The translations under genes and the position numbers were made by a program. The notes under the pieces were generated by a model. That model made no database searches. It had not been told where the DNA came from and worked only from the letters and a program-made list of their open reading frames with translations. From positions 91,643 to 155,642 of the forward strand of contig NZ_SMRU01000012.1 of assembly GCF_004354015.1 (NCBI RefSeq): DNA of 64,000 bases, read 5' to 3'. The stretch is from Arthrobacter terricola. GTDB lineage: Bacteria > Actinomycetota > Actinomycetes > Actinomycetales > Micrococcaceae. Positions 55,155 to 64,000 of this stretch are shown here, in pieces. Numbering within the stretch: the stretch's first letter is position 1; each line of letters begins with the position of its first letter.

Positions 55155-58100
55155 CTAGGCGGCCAACGCTGCTGCGTCGACTATGCGCACTGTGGATCCG
55201 TTCCGGCCTTTGAGGACCTGCAGTTGACTGGTGATCCGCTGCTTCATGTCGGCCACGTGGCTGACGAGTCCGACTACCCTGCCACCGTCACGCAAGCCCT
55301 CGAGGGCATCCATCACTTGTTCGAGGGACTGTTCGTCGAGGCTGCCGAATCCCTCGTCCACAAACAGGGTTTCGATGTCCACGCCGCCGGCTTCCTGTTG
55401 GACCACATCGGCGAGCCCCAATGCCAGCGAGAGCGAAGCCATGAACGATTCGCCGCCGGACAAGGTAGCGGTGTCCCGCCGCTGGCCGGTCCACTCATCC
55501 ACCACTTCCAAGCCAAGCCCGGATTTCGCGCCCCTTGCCGCCTTGGCATCCGTGTGCTGAAGCGTGTAGCGGCCGTCGCTCATGGCGACGAGCCGTTCAG
55601 ACGCGGCAGCCGCGACCTGCTCGAGGCGGGCAGCCAGGACGTAGCTGTTGAGGCTCATCTTGTAGCCGTTGTTGCCCGCCCCGCGCGCGGTGTCGGCCAG
55701 GTCCGTGAGCATCCGTGCACGTTCGCGGGGTTCGCGTCCCGCGGCCGCTGCATCGAGGTATTGCCCGCGGATCATCGCAAGGCTCGCCACGGTCCTGGTG
55801 GCAAGGCCTGCCGCAAGCGCAAGCCGGCGCGCCGTTTCCTCCGCTTGCCCTGTTTCGCTTTCGAGGGCGGCGAGTTCTGCCGGGCCAAGGGGCAGCTCCC
55901 CGTTCCCGGCTTCCTTGGCGGCGAGGACAAGGTCTTCCGATTCGAACAGCTCCGCGAGCCGGGCGGCTTCGGTCTCCACATCCCGGATGGCATTCTCCAG
56001 CGAGACGGCTTTCTTGTCCTCAAGGATTTCGCCCCGGACAGTCTCTGCGTCTTCAAATCCGTTGACCGAAAGGGCACGGCTCAGCGCTGCGGACGCATCC
56101 TCCGAGGATTCGCGGGCGCTATCCACCTGCCGGTCTGCGGCGACGGCGGCTTGGAGCAAATCCCGTTGGCGTGCCAGGGAGTCGATCCTTCCCCGCAAAT
56201 TGGGGAAGTCCGCGCGAAGTCCGGAAAGCAGGGCTTCGAGGGATTCTTGTTGTTCCCTGAGCAGCCGCATGGCCGAGTCTGCCTGGGCGGCAGCCTTGTC
56301 CTCCCGGTCCTGCTCTTCTTCCAACTCCACAATCCGGGTTGCCACCAAGGCAAGTTCGCCCTTGCAGCGTGCGTGCCTTTCAACGGCGGACCGGGTGGAC
56401 GCCAATGCTTCCCGCGCCGCGGCTTCCACGTCCGCTGCCACCTTCGGATCGACGCCTCCGCCTTGGCCGGCGAGAACCGCAACTTCCTGCTCGGCAGCGG
56501 CGAGTTCGCCCGCTGCCTGGAGGAGCTCGTGTTCACTCTGCTCATAACGCTCGTGCGCGGCCTTTTCGGCGAGAGCGAGGGCTGCGGGTCCGGCAGGCGC
56601 AGGGGCCGGGTGGTCCTCGCTCCCGCACACCATGCACGCTTCGCCGTCCCGCAACTTCGCCGCTAGCTCGGCTGCTGCGTTCACCAAACGGGCTTCGCGC
56701 AGGTCAAGCCACTCCTGGCGAAGGTCCTGCGAAAGCGCACGGGCGAGCGCGTGATCCTTCCCGGCGGCAGAGCGGGAGTCGATCGCGGCCGCATGGCGGG
56801 CCACCAGGGCGACAGTGTTTTGCGCGGCAGCGAGTTCGCCTTCGCGCAGCGGCAAGTTCCGTGCAGCCTCCTCGAGGAGTTCGCGTTCTCCCTCCAAGGC
56901 CACGCCCTCGGTGCGCAGCCCTTCCAACGCGACGGTCCTGGCCTTTCGGGCCACGTCCCGCCGCTCGGCGGCGGCTTGGAGGTCACGAAGCCGTTTGGCG
57001 ATGTCCTCAAGCTGGCCTTCGTCCGCGATCCGGGCTTCCAGGACAGCCATGGTTTCCTGGATTCCCGCCAAGGCTACAGCAGGCTGCTCCGGGGCCAAGC
57101 CCGTCCCACGAAGGTTCGCCGACGCGAGTTCAGCCTTCGATTCCGCAGCCCGCAAAGCGCTGGATGCACGGTCCGCGGCTTCCAACTGCCCGCCGAGGAC
57201 GGCCGCTTTCCGATGCCGGCCAAGGCGATCCCGGAGTTCCTCGACGTCGGCCGCACGCGCGGTGAGCGCCTCACGCCGGCGAGTGGCGGCGTCGAGCCTG
57301 GAATGCCGTTGGACGCGTTCGCGGGCGGAGGCGAGTTCGTCAGCAAGCCGAAGCCGCACGACGTCGGCAGCAGTGGAATCTTCCTCCCGCTCCGCAGACG
57401 CAGCGCGCGCCTGCTCCCCCAGCTCCTCAAGTCGCGCTTCCGGTGTAGCTTCGGCGGGGACGGGTTCCCGGGCACCAGTGGCATCACTTTCCGGGTGCTG
57501 GTTGTCCGTGTGTTGGTTCGCAGTATCCGGGCTCGCAAAATCCCGGCCATGGGCGCCGGCGTCAATGCCCAGTTGCGCGAACTCCGATTCCGCACGCTGG
57601 AACAGCACTTGAAGTGCCGAGCGTTGTTCCTCCACCTCGGCACGGGCAGCATTGGCCTGAAGCGCCAGTTGCCGCTCAATGGCTTCGAAGCGCTGCGTTC
57701 CGAAGAGCTTCTGGAGCAAGTCAAGCCGGTCCGAGGCCTTCGAGCGCAAAAAGGCGGCGAAGTCCCCTTGCGGGAGCATGACTACGCGGGTGAATTGCTC
57801 CCTGTCCATCCCGAGGAGGTCCGTTATTTCCGCCCCGGCTTCATCGTTGCGTGAGGTCTTGTCTTCCCATGAACCATTCACGCGTTCACGAAGCAGTGTT
57901 TTCGCCTGCTGTGTAGTGAAGCCGTTGCGTCCGCGGGCACTGGGACGCTCCCAGGCCGGCGAACGTGTCACTTCGAAACGCCTCCCGCGGGCCGAGAATT
58001 CGCATACGACCCTAGGCTCGGCAGCCGGGGCCGCGTGGTCGCTGCGAAGCCGCTTGCCGTCTTGGCGCGCGCCCGGCACGGAGCCGTACAAAGCGAAACA

Positions 58101-58244
58101 GATGGCGTCGAGCACACTGGTTTTACCCGCACCGGTGGCACCGTTCAGGAGGAAAAGCCCTTGCGCTCCCAAGTGGTCGAAGTCGATCCGCTGTTCATCG
58201 GCAAAAGGGCCAAAAGCCGCGATCTCAAGGCGATGGATCCTCAC
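55155..58244 (-). CDS. sbcC: DNA repair exonuclease subunit, SMC-like ATPase
   Basis: The Rad50-like partner of SbcD; the complex cuts hairpin and blocked DNA ends. The 1029-aa protein has Walker A LLNGATGAGKTSVLDA (35-50), a long coiled coil, a zinc hook CMVC near residue 536, a second coiled coil, then the signature LSGGESFMASLSLALGLADV and Walker B DIETLFVDEGFGSLD. The frame is open to 58349, but GTG 58244 overlaps the sbcD stop as GTGA and gives the expected N-terminus (VRIHRLEIAAFGPF). Confidence 0.96.
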   Translation of the reverse strand: MRIHRLEIAAFGPFADEQRIDFDHLGAQGLFLLNGATGAGKTSVLDAICFALYGSVPGARQDGKRLRSDHAAPAAEPRVVCEFSARGRRFEVTRSPAWERPSARGRNGFTTQQAKTLLRERVNGSWEDKTSRNDEAGAEITDLLGMDREQFTRVVMLPQGDFAAFLRSKASDRLDLLQKLFGTQRFEAIERQLALQANAARAEVEEQRSALQVLFQRAESEFAQLGIDAGAHGRDFASPDTANQHTDNQHPESDATGAREPVPAEATPEARLEELGEQARAASAEREEDSTAADVVRLRLADELASARERVQRHSRLDAATRRREALTARAADVEELRDRLGRHRKAAVLGGQLEAADRASSALRAAESKAELASANLRGTGLAPEQPAVALAGIQETMAVLEARIADEGQLEDIAKRLRDLQAAAERRDVARKARTVALEGLRTEGVALEGERELLEEAARNLPLREGELAAAQNTVALVARHAAAIDSRSAAGKDHALARALSQDLRQEWLDLREARLVNAAAELAAKLRDGEACMVCGSEDHPAPAPAGPAALALAEKAAHERYEQSEHELLQAAGELAAAEQEVAVLAGQGGGVDPKVAADVEAAAREALASTRSAVERHARCKGELALVATRIVELEEEQDREDKAAAQADSAMRLLREQQESLEALLSGLRADFPNLRGRIDSLARQRDLLQAAVAADRQVDSARESSEDASAALSRALSVNGFEDAETVRGEILEDKKAVSLENAIRDVETEAARLAELFESEDLVLAAKEAGNGELPLGPAELAALESETGQAEETARRLALAAGLATRTVASLAMIRGQYLDAAAAGREPRERARMLTDLADTARGAGNNGYKMSLNSYVLAARLEQVAAAASERLVAMSDGRYTLQHTDAKAARGAKSGLGLEVVDEWTGQRRDTATLSGGESFMASLSLALGLADVVQQEAGGVDIETLFVDEGFGSLDEQSLEQVMDALEGLRDGGRVVGLVSHVADMKQRITSQLQVLKGRNGSTVRIVDAAALAA

Positions 58245-59416
58245 AACTCCGCCCCTTCCAATCGCACCGCTTCCAACGCCGTGAGCAGCGCCTGTTGCTC
58301 CGACTCGTCTGCGGGTCTTCCCCGGACGTGGTCCAGGAAGCCGCAACACACACCGAGGTCGTCTTCAGCTTCGGAGATCCTGGCGCTGTAGCTGGCTTTG
58401 GATTTTCCGTCCGTGCCCTCGGGGTCGAAGCTGAGGACAATCGTGTCAGGAAAACGGACACGAACCTGTTCCATGGCCTGGGCCGGCCGCACCGGGTCGG
58501 TGAGGGTGACTTGGCAATACGCTGATTCAGCCCACGCGTGTTCGGTGGACTCCAGGAGCTCGGCGAGCTTTCCGCGAAGGACCGCAAGCTCACGCGGCGC
58601 CTGCCACAGGACCTCTTCGATGTTCCCGACGCCGCCGGGGCCAACCTCGACCAGCCAAGCGCCCTTCCGGTGCTTGGATTCGGAAAACGAGTATGCCAGC
58701 GGCGATCCCGAATACCGAACGTGGCCGGCCAATTCCTGGCGCCCGTGCAAGTGGCCCAAGGCCGTGTACCCAAAGCCGTCAAACAGGTCCAGGGGCACCG
58801 CTCCCAAGCCGCCGATGCTCACATCGCGTTCACTGTCCGAGGTGATGCCCCCGCTCGCGAAGGTGTGGGCAAGCACCACCGAATGGACGGGACCGGTTTC
58901 CTTTCGCCGGGAAAGATCCTCGCGGATCAGGCGCACAGCGGCCTGTGTTACCTCAAAATGACTCGCTGCCTCGACGCCGAGTTTGTCCGCGACGAGCCGC
59001 GGTTCAAGGTACGGAATGCCGTAGACCGCGAGCATGGCCGTTTCCCCGGCTTCGCCTTCAAGCGGAAAGAGCACCGGAGAATCAAGATCCTCCACGCGGG
59101 TCCGCAGATGCACTCCCCCGCGTTCAAGCAATCGCGAAGCGAAGCCGAGCCGGATCGCGGAATCGTGGTTACCGCTGGTCAGGACCACCTTGGCGCCGGC
59201 ATCGGTGATCCTCACCAAAGCATCATCGAGAAGCTTCACGACGTCCAACGCCGGGAGGGCGCGATCGTAGACATCACCGGCAATCAACACGACGTCCACC
59301 GAACGTTCGCGGACGAATGCCACCAACTGCTCGATGAAGTCGCGTTGGGCGTCCAGCATCCCGACCCCGTGGAACGAGCGGCCGAGATGCCAATCCGATG
59401 TGTGTAGAAGCTTCAT
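58241..59416 (-). CDS. sbcD: DNA repair exonuclease subunit, Mre11-like nuclease
   Basis: The metal-dependent nuclease of the SbcCD complex. The 391-aa protein has the five phosphoesterase motifs, including HTSDWHLGRSF (Asp8, His10), AGDVYDRALPALDVVKLLDD and LTSGNHDSAIRLG, and a C-terminal capping domain that contacts SbcC. It is translationally coupled to sbcC by a 4-base overlap. Confidence 0.96.
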   Translation of the reverse strand: MKLLHTSDWHLGRSFHGVGMLDAQRDFIEQLVAFVRERSVDVVLIAGDVYDRALPALDVVKLLDDALVRITDAGAKVVLTSGNHDSAIRLGFASRLLERGGVHLRTRVEDLDSPVLFPLEGEAGETAMLAVYGIPYLEPRLVADKLGVEAASHFEVTQAAVRLIREDLSRRKETGPVHSVVLAHTFASGGITSDSERDVSIGGLGAVPLDLFDGFGYTALGHLHGRQELAGHVRYSGSPLAYSFSESKHRKGAWLVEVGPGGVGNIEEVLWQAPRELAVLRGKLAELLESTEHAWAESAYCQVTLTDPVRPAQAMEQVRVRFPDTIVLSFDPEGTDGKSKASYSARISEAEDDLGVCCGFLDHVRGRPADESEQQALLTALEAVRLEGAEL

Positions 59417-59541
59417 ATTTTCACGCTAACGGGAGCCACCGACATTATTGGCACGGCGCGGCGGCATGGGCCGCAACTATCCCTAGCTGTCCTTTCCGGG
59501 ACCCGGAACAGCGCTCGTATCCTATGGATGCACGTCCGGCG

Positions 59542-60459
59542 TCAGCGACGCTTGCCGTCGAAGAAGTCGCGGGCAGGATCCGCTTCAGGCTCCGGTGCGG
59601 GCTCGACAGGCGGTACCGAAGCGTCGCTGATGCCCTCGGCACCAACGCCGGTTTCGTCGTCGGGCACTTCTTCGTCGTCGGCCGCTTCGTCGGCAACGTC
59701 GGTATCACCGTTCCCGGACTCCACGATGCGCGCCGGCTCGCCGAAAACCCGGAAAAGCAAGCCCACAATCGCGGCACCAACCAACGGTCCCACCCAGAAG
59801 AGCCACAGCTCCCCGGCCGCCCAGCTCGAACTGAAGATTGCGGACGCAGTGGCGCGGGCCGGGTTGAAGGCGAGGTTGCCCGTGGACTGGCCGAGCTGCA
59901 TGAGCACGGCAACGGTCAGGCCCACCGCAATCGGCGCGGTAACTCTTGCGGGATTACGACGGGCAGTGGCGCTGAGGAAGACCGTCACCAGGAGGGCCGA
60001 GCCCAGAACCTCCACCAAGGCCACGCCCCAGAAAGCGACCTGGAAGCTGGAATGCGTGCCGAAACCGGAAGTCGCGGTGTCAAAGACTGTGCGGCTGTCG
60101 GTGATCCCGGGCACGGAACGCACGACGGCGTAGATCGCCAGGGCACCCGCCAACGCCCCGATGACCTGGGCCACCAAGTAGGCGCCGCCGTCGGCGAGCT
60201 TGAGGCGGCCGGCGATTACATGGCCGACGGTGACCGCCGGATTGAAGTGGCCGCCGGACACATAGCCGAATGCGAGCATGGCCGCCGCAACGGCAAGGCC
60301 GCTGGCAAGGGGCGCCGGGACGGGAACGGCCTGGGGGTTGATGAAGATCAGGACACCTAGGCCGATGACCACAAGGAACAGCGTCCCCAATGCTTCAGCG
60401 CAGGCTCGGGCAATGAGCCCGGTTCCGCGGGAGGAGGAATTGGGCGCAGTGGTGGTCAT
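59542..60459 (-). CDS. Aquaporin (MIP family)
   Basis: A 305-aa channel with six predicted helices and two half-helices. The two NPA motifs are HFNPAVTVGH (73-75) and AFNPARATAS (199-201) with the selectivity arginine Arg202. Spacing and the absence of a glycerol-channel insertion favour a water channel (AqpZ-like). The C-terminal tail (about 240-305) is unusually long, Asp/Glu/Pro-rich. ATG 60459 has GGGGAA upstream; the longer frame to 60642 is unsupported. Confidence 0.92.
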   Translation of the reverse strand: MTTTAPNSSSRGTGLIARACAEALGTLFLVVIGLGVLIFINPQAVPVPAPLASGLAVAAAMLAFGYVSGGHFNPAVTVGHVIAGRLKLADGGAYLVAQVIGALAGALAIYAVVRSVPGITDSRTVFDTATSGFGTHSSFQVAFWGVALVEVLGSALLVTVFLSATARRNPARVTAPIAVGLTVAVLMQLGQSTGNLAFNPARATASAIFSSSWAAGELWLFWVGPLVGAAIVGLLFRVFGEPARIVESGNGDTDVADEAADDEEVPDDETGVGAEGISDASVPPVEPAPEPEADPARDFFDGKRR

Positions 60460-60725
60460 ATCGAAAGTTCCCCTAAATCGAAGTTGAGTCGGGCGTTCGC
60501 GGAGGCGCGTTCCACGGCATGGCGCGGCGTTGTTGGCGCAGGTGCTGCCTTGAAGCATCCTGTCAGCCGAGTCTGGACACTTCCTGTATCTGAGCCTAGC
60601 CGCCCAATGCGATTGCGGCGACCGCGGAGCAACCAGGCGCAATGATGGACAGCGCGCTTGCCAGCATCGATACCGCGGATCGCCACGTTGAGGAGAGGCG
60701 AACGGCCCACGGTAGATTTACCACT

Positions 60726-61799
60726 ATGAGTGCTGAACCGTCCCCCGCCGTGCCGTCGTTCGAGTCCCGCATCCACGGCACCCTGTTGGGGGGCGCCTTG
60801 GGCGATTCGCTCGGCTACGCGGTCGAGTTCGACGACGTCGCCGCCATCCGTTCGCGCTACGGCGCCGCCGGGCTCACTTCCTTTCAACAGCTCGACGGCG
60901 GCAGCCACTTTTCGGACGACACCCAGATGACGCTGTATACCGTGGACGGCCTCGTGGAGGCCCTCGAATGGGCAAACGACGGCGTGGCCGCCGACGAGAC
61001 CGCGTGCCTGTGGCTTGCCTACTTGCGATGGCTCGGGACCCAAGGTGTCGCCCTCCCGGCCTCCGCTCCCATCCCGCAACCACGGTGGATTGACCGCCAC
61101 GAAGTCCTCAAGCACGCCCGGCATCCCGGAAAAGCCTGCCTCAGCGGACTCAGGACCGGCGAGATGGGCACCCTTGCGCGCCCCGTCAATCCGGACTCCA
61201 AGGGCTGCGGCACGGTGATGCGCTCCGCCCCGTTCGGGCTGGTCCCGCATATTTCCGAGGCAGCCGTCTACAAACTCAGCACGGACGGCGCAGCCTTGAC
61301 CCACGGCCACCCTTCGGCCAGGCAGAGCGCGGGCGCCTTCAGCCTCCTGATCCACAAAGTGGCCGCGGGTTCGAAGGTACGGACGGCAGCCGAACACGCG
61401 CTCGACGTCGTGGGGGCCTTGCCGGACGCTGCCCCGGAACTCCCGCAGCGTTTGCGCGCCGCCCTCGAATTGTCGGCGTCGGGATCGCTACTCAGCCCGG
61501 AGGAACTCACGGCCCGGCTCGGTGAGGGTTGGGTGGCCGAGGAGGCACTCGCCGTCGGGCTCTACGCGGTTTTGGCGACGGCCGACGCGCACGGAGATCC
61601 GGCGGACCATTTCCGCAGCGCAGTCGCGGTGGCTGTGAACCACAGCGGCGACAGCGATTCCACGGGGTCGATTGCGGGCAACATCCTTGGGGCCTTCTAC
61701 GGCGAAGCCGGTTTGCCTTCCGAATGGCTTGATCACCTTGAGGGGCAGGACGTCATCCGGGGAATGGCCCAGCGGCTGGTCGCAGTCACTCTCGGATAG
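60726..61799 (+). CDS. ADP-ribosylglycohydrolase family protein
   Basis: A 357-aa DraG/ADP-ribosylhydrolase-like protein that removes ADP-ribose from protein or small-molecule acceptors. It has GTLLGGALGDSLGYAVEF (18-36), the di-metal motif FSDDTQMTLYTVDGLVEA (Asp64, Asp65), and the C-terminal metal motif NHSGDSDSTGSIAGNILGAF. ATG 60726 is used; the longer frame to 60642 has no support. Divergent from the aquaporin gene. The target is unknown. Confidence 0.92.
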   Translation: MSAEPSPAVPSFESRIHGTLLGGALGDSLGYAVEFDDVAAIRSRYGAAGLTSFQQLDGGSHFSDDTQMTLYTVDGLVEALEWANDGVAADETACLWLAYLRWLGTQGVALPASAPIPQPRWIDRHEVLKHARHPGKACLSGLRTGEMGTLARPVNPDSKGCGTVMRSAPFGLVPHISEAAVYKLSTDGAALTHGHPSARQSAGAFSLLIHKVAAGSKVRTAAEHALDVVGALPDAAPELPQRLRAALELSASGSLLSPEELTARLGEGWVAEEALAVGLYAVLATADAHGDPADHFRSAVAVAVNHSGDSDSTGSIAGNILGAFYGEAGLPSEWLDHLEGQDVIRGMAQRLVAVTLG

Positions 61800-61834
61800 C
61801 CGCTGCCGCGCGTAGTCTCTGCCGCGCGGTCGTC

Positions 61835-62839
61835 CTAGTTTCCGCCGACCATCTGGAGGAATTCGCCCTCGGACAGCACTTCGATCTGCTGGCCGCGGCT
61901 ATGGAGTTCGAGGACCCGTTTGGCCTTGCCCGTGAGGCGGCCCGTGCGAAGATCGCCCGCCACGAAACCATCGCCTACCACGAGGACGGTGGTCCTTCCC
62001 GTGACGCGGCTTTCCGGCCGCGCGCCCATTTCCGCTGCCCGTTGTTTCGCATCGGGGCGGGCAATGCCGAGCTCGCCCGTGAACACGACTGTCTGGCCGA
62101 ACAACGGGTGGCTCGGCTCCGCAGCGAGGTTGGGCTCCGGATTCGAGCCCTCTTCGGGCCAACTGCTCCAGCTCCGGCCGCCGTTGCCCGCTGCGGACGA
62201 CTGAGTGCGCCGGGTCCCGACTGCTGCGAGCGCGGCGAGCGTTTGCTTCGACAACGCTTCGCCGGGACGGAATGCCGGCTGCACCGGCAAGGACAAGCCG
62301 AGCGACAAATAGAGTTCGGCGATGCTGTTGGCGTTGTTGCGTCGCGCGATATCCACCAGGATGCCGGCGCACGCCCTCGCGTCCTCCGTGGCGTCGTGGT
62401 GGTTCACCAGCGGCACACCCGCCTCTTCGGCGGCGTAAGGCAAGGAGTTGGACACCAGGGAGTAGCAGCGCCTGGACAGCATCACGGTACAGACGTACTC
62501 GTACGCCGGACCGGGGAGTCCGGACACTTCCAGGCCGGAACGGATGACGCCGAGGTCGAATGCGGCGTTGTGGGCCGCCACGATGTCTTCTCCGATGAAC
62601 GCACCGATTTCCGGGAAAACCTCTGCGAAACGCGGGGCTTCCGCGACGTCCTCGGCCCTGATGCCATGGATCCGGGTGTTGTGGAAGTCGAAGTGGTCAT
62701 GGTTTTCCGGAGGCCTCATGAGCCACGAGGCTTCTTCCACCACCACTCCGCCACGGACCTTGGTCAACCCGACCGAACACGGCGAGCCCCTGAAGCCGTT
62801 CGCAGTTTCGAAGTCGATCGCCGTAAAGTCCAATGCCAC
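61835..62839 (-). CDS. DEDDh exonuclease with C-terminal BRCT domain
   Basis: A 334-aa protein joining a DnaQ-type 3'-5' exonuclease (1-180) with a BRCT domain (about 245-334). Exo motifs: AIDFETANGFRGSP (Asp9, Glu11), HNAAFDLGVIRSGL and HDATEDARACAGILVDIA (His, Asp). The BRCT part starts at HPLFGQTVVFTGELG and has EMGARPESRVTGRTTVLV. This pairing is common in actinobacteria as a stand-alone proofreading or repair nuclease rather than a Pol III core subunit. Confidence 0.9.
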   Translation of the reverse strand: MALDFTAIDFETANGFRGSPCSVGLTKVRGGVVVEEASWLMRPPENHDHFDFHNTRIHGIRAEDVAEAPRFAEVFPEIGAFIGEDIVAAHNAAFDLGVIRSGLEVSGLPGPAYEYVCTVMLSRRCYSLVSNSLPYAAEEAGVPLVNHHDATEDARACAGILVDIARRNNANSIAELYLSLGLSLPVQPAFRPGEALSKQTLAALAAVGTRRTQSSAAGNGGRSWSSWPEEGSNPEPNLAAEPSHPLFGQTVVFTGELGIARPDAKQRAAEMGARPESRVTGRTTVLVVGDGFVAGDLRTGRLTGKAKRVLELHSRGQQIEVLSEGEFLQMVGGN

Positions 62840-62927
62840 CCGTCAAGGTTACAGGCGCCCCGGCCCCGCCCGGCGCTCCGCCGCGCGACGCCCCTGCCCG
62901 ACGGCGGATGTCCCGTACCCTTGAAGA

Positions 62928-63707
62928 GTGACCCTTTCTGCGATAAACGACTTTGCCGTATCCGCTTTGGGGGGCGCAGGACCGGTGCAACCGCATATGT
63001 CCGCGCTCCTCCCCTCTTGGCTGGACCCTAAGATCTTTTTGTCCGACCCCGCACTGGCCCCTTGGGTGGTCTTGCTCGTGTGCGGCATCGTGTTCGCGGA
63101 GACGGGGCTGCTGGTGGGATTCTTCCTGCCGGGCGACTCCATGCTTTTCACCGCCGGATTGCTCGTGGCCACGGACACCATCAAGTTCAATATCTGGGCA
63201 CTCGCGGCCCTCATTGTCGTTTCGGCCATCATCGGCAACCAGTCGGGATACTTCATCGGGGCCAAGGCAGGCCCTGCCCTCTTCAACAAGCCCGATTCCA
63301 AGCTGTTCAAGCGCGAAAACGTGGAAAGCGCCCATGCCTTCTTCGAAAAGCACGGCGGCAAGGCCCTGATCCTGGCCCGCTTCGTGCCGATCATCCGGAC
63401 GTTCGTCCCGGTGATTGTGGGCGTCGCCCAAATGGACAAGCGCAAATTCTTCCTTTTCAACGTCATCGGAGCCGTGCTGTGGGGCGGCGGAGTCACACTG
63501 CTCGGCTTCGTCCTGGGCGACCGCGTCCCGTGGGTCAAGGACAACCTGGACATCATTTTCGTCGTGATCGTCCTGGTCTCCGTGATCCCGGTGGCCGTCG
63601 AGGTCATCCGTGGGGTCCTGGCGAAGCGGAAGGCCTCGGGCGATGATGCGAGCCCCGAGCCCGGGTTCGTCGAGGAACAGGAAGCCGGCAAACGCGGCCA
63701 GCACTAG
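62928..63707 (+). CDS. DedA family membrane protein
   Basis: A 259-aa member of the DedA/Tvp38 group, likely a membrane lipid-phosphate scramblase or half-flippase type protein. It has FAETGLLVGFFLPGDSMLFT near residue 55, GNQSGYFIGAKAG and the ARFVPIIRTFVPVIVGVAQM helix-hairpin motif. The start is GTG 62928. The protein ends in a polar Glu/Lys-rich tail, and its TAG stop codon is immediately followed by an insertion sequence end, so the native C-terminus may have been altered. Confidence 0.92.
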   Translation: MTLSAINDFAVSALGGAGPVQPHMSALLPSWLDPKIFLSDPALAPWVVLLVCGIVFAETGLLVGFFLPGDSMLFTAGLLVATDTIKFNIWALAALIVVSAIIGNQSGYFIGAKAGPALFNKPDSKLFKRENVESAHAFFEKHGGKALILARFVPIIRTFVPVIVGVAQMDKRKFFLFNVIGAVLWGGGVTLLGFVLGDRVPWVKDNLDIIFVVIVLVSVIPVAVEVIRGVLAKRKASGDDASPEPGFVEEQEAGKRGQH

Positions 63708-64000
63708 TGTCGCGTGTCGTTAATAGCTAGACGTTTGGGTGTTTGGGAGGATTGGTTATGGCCAATCGTCCTGCTGCTGCCCTGGGTCTTCGTGATGGTG
63801 ATTTTGAGGCGTTGAATCGTCTGTCCAGGTCCTCGGCGGGACGGGCGGGACTCGCCCAGCGGGCGCGGATCGTGCTGCTGGCCGCGGAGGGGCTGTCGAA
63901 CACCGTGATCGCCGAGCGTGTCGGGGCGACACGGACGACGGTCATAGGGTGGCGCAGCCGGTACGAGTCCGCAGGGATTGCCGGGCTGCATGATCAGGAC
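63707..64000 (+). mobile_element. IS630-family insertion sequence, left end (incomplete at window edge)
   Basis: From about 63707 (GTGTCGCGTGTCGTTAATAG) the sequence changes style and leads into an IS630-type transposase gene. IS630 elements insert at TA dinucleotides, and TA of the dedA stop codon (63705-63706) borders the proposed end. The exact boundary needs the other end, which is outside the window. Confidence 0.6.
63758..64000 (+). CDS. IS630-family transposase, N-terminal part
   Basis: An open frame of 81 codons from ATG 63758 to the window end. The N-terminal helix-turn-helix module reads RAGLAQRARIVLLAAEGLSN and then VIAERVGATRTTVIGWRSRY, the typical IS630/Tc1-like pattern. GGGAGG lies 8 bases before the ATG. 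The DDE catalytic domain is outside the window. Confidence 0.8.
   Translation, partial: MANRPAAALGLRDGDFEALNRLSRSSAGRAGLAQRARIVLLAAEGLSNTVIAERVGATRTTVIGWRSRYESAGIAGLHDQD

Overview
The window looks like a chromosome segment of a high-GC Gram-positive actinobacterium, most likely Arthrobacter or a close Micrococcaceae relative. This rests on the strong G/C third-position bias, the serA-ilvC-ilvN-ilvB-ilvD order, an nrtR-nadA-nadB-nadC-nifS-like cluster, a sunset-domain membrane protein, sbcCD, and frequent GTG/TTG starts with 4-bp start/stop overlaps. The genus is inferred from gene content; no rRNA is present.

Layout. 1-9.4 kb (minus strand): an FtsX-like permease cut by the window edge, serA, and the branched-chain amino-acid genes ilvC, ilvN, ilvB and ilvD. 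A valine-rich leader peptide and an intrinsic terminator sit before ilvB, which is a classic attenuator layout. 9.6-12.7 kb: a sunset-domain protein, two identical tRNA-Lys(CTT) genes, a leaderless MarR gene divergent from a bcp peroxiredoxin, and tRNA-Leu(TAG). 12.8-25.2 kb (mostly plus): an orphan peptide-type binding lipoprotein, malate:quinone oxidoreductase, a 1079-aa RND/HAE1-type exporter, a luciferase-like oxidoreductase with its MarR regulator, a transglutaminase-like protein, a lipoprotein, a DUF1684 protein, an FAH-family hydrolase and a GtrA protein.

25.2-37.9 kb is the accessory part. It holds a TetR/MFS pair with a clear operator-promoter, a small dimeric-barrel-like protein, and a two-gene unit made of a single-pass membrane protein and a 680-aa protein whose middle part resembles the pore-forming helical domain of Cry delta-endotoxins, preceded by a hemopexin-like stretch. 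An ArsR/NAD-dependent epimerase divergent pair with two inverted-repeat operators, a second transglutaminase-like gene, and an 868-aa rifampicin-phosphotransferase-like enzyme follow. Gene-poor, more A/T-rich stretches flank the toxin-like unit. It is the best candidate in the window for an undescribed system.

37.9-43.9 kb (minus): the de novo NAD operon nrtR-nadA-nadB-nadC-nadS with a long inverted repeat upstream that should be the NrtR operator. 44-49.4 kb: an Lrp regulator divergent from an amino-acid permease, then a 2-oxoacid dehydrogenase operon (E1 alpha, E1 beta, a free lipoyl domain, an alpha/beta hydrolase). The last two look like a split version of the acetoin-dehydrogenase type E2. 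49.4-55 kb: a MarR protein, a phosphoribosyltransferase, an HpaB/HpaC-type two-component flavin monooxygenase divergent from an IclR regulator, and an MFS transporter. 55-64 kb: sbcC-sbcD, an aquaporin, an ADP-ribosylglycohydrolase, an exonuclease with a BRCT domain, a DedA protein, and the start of an IS630-family insertion sequence that abuts the dedA stop codon and runs off the window.
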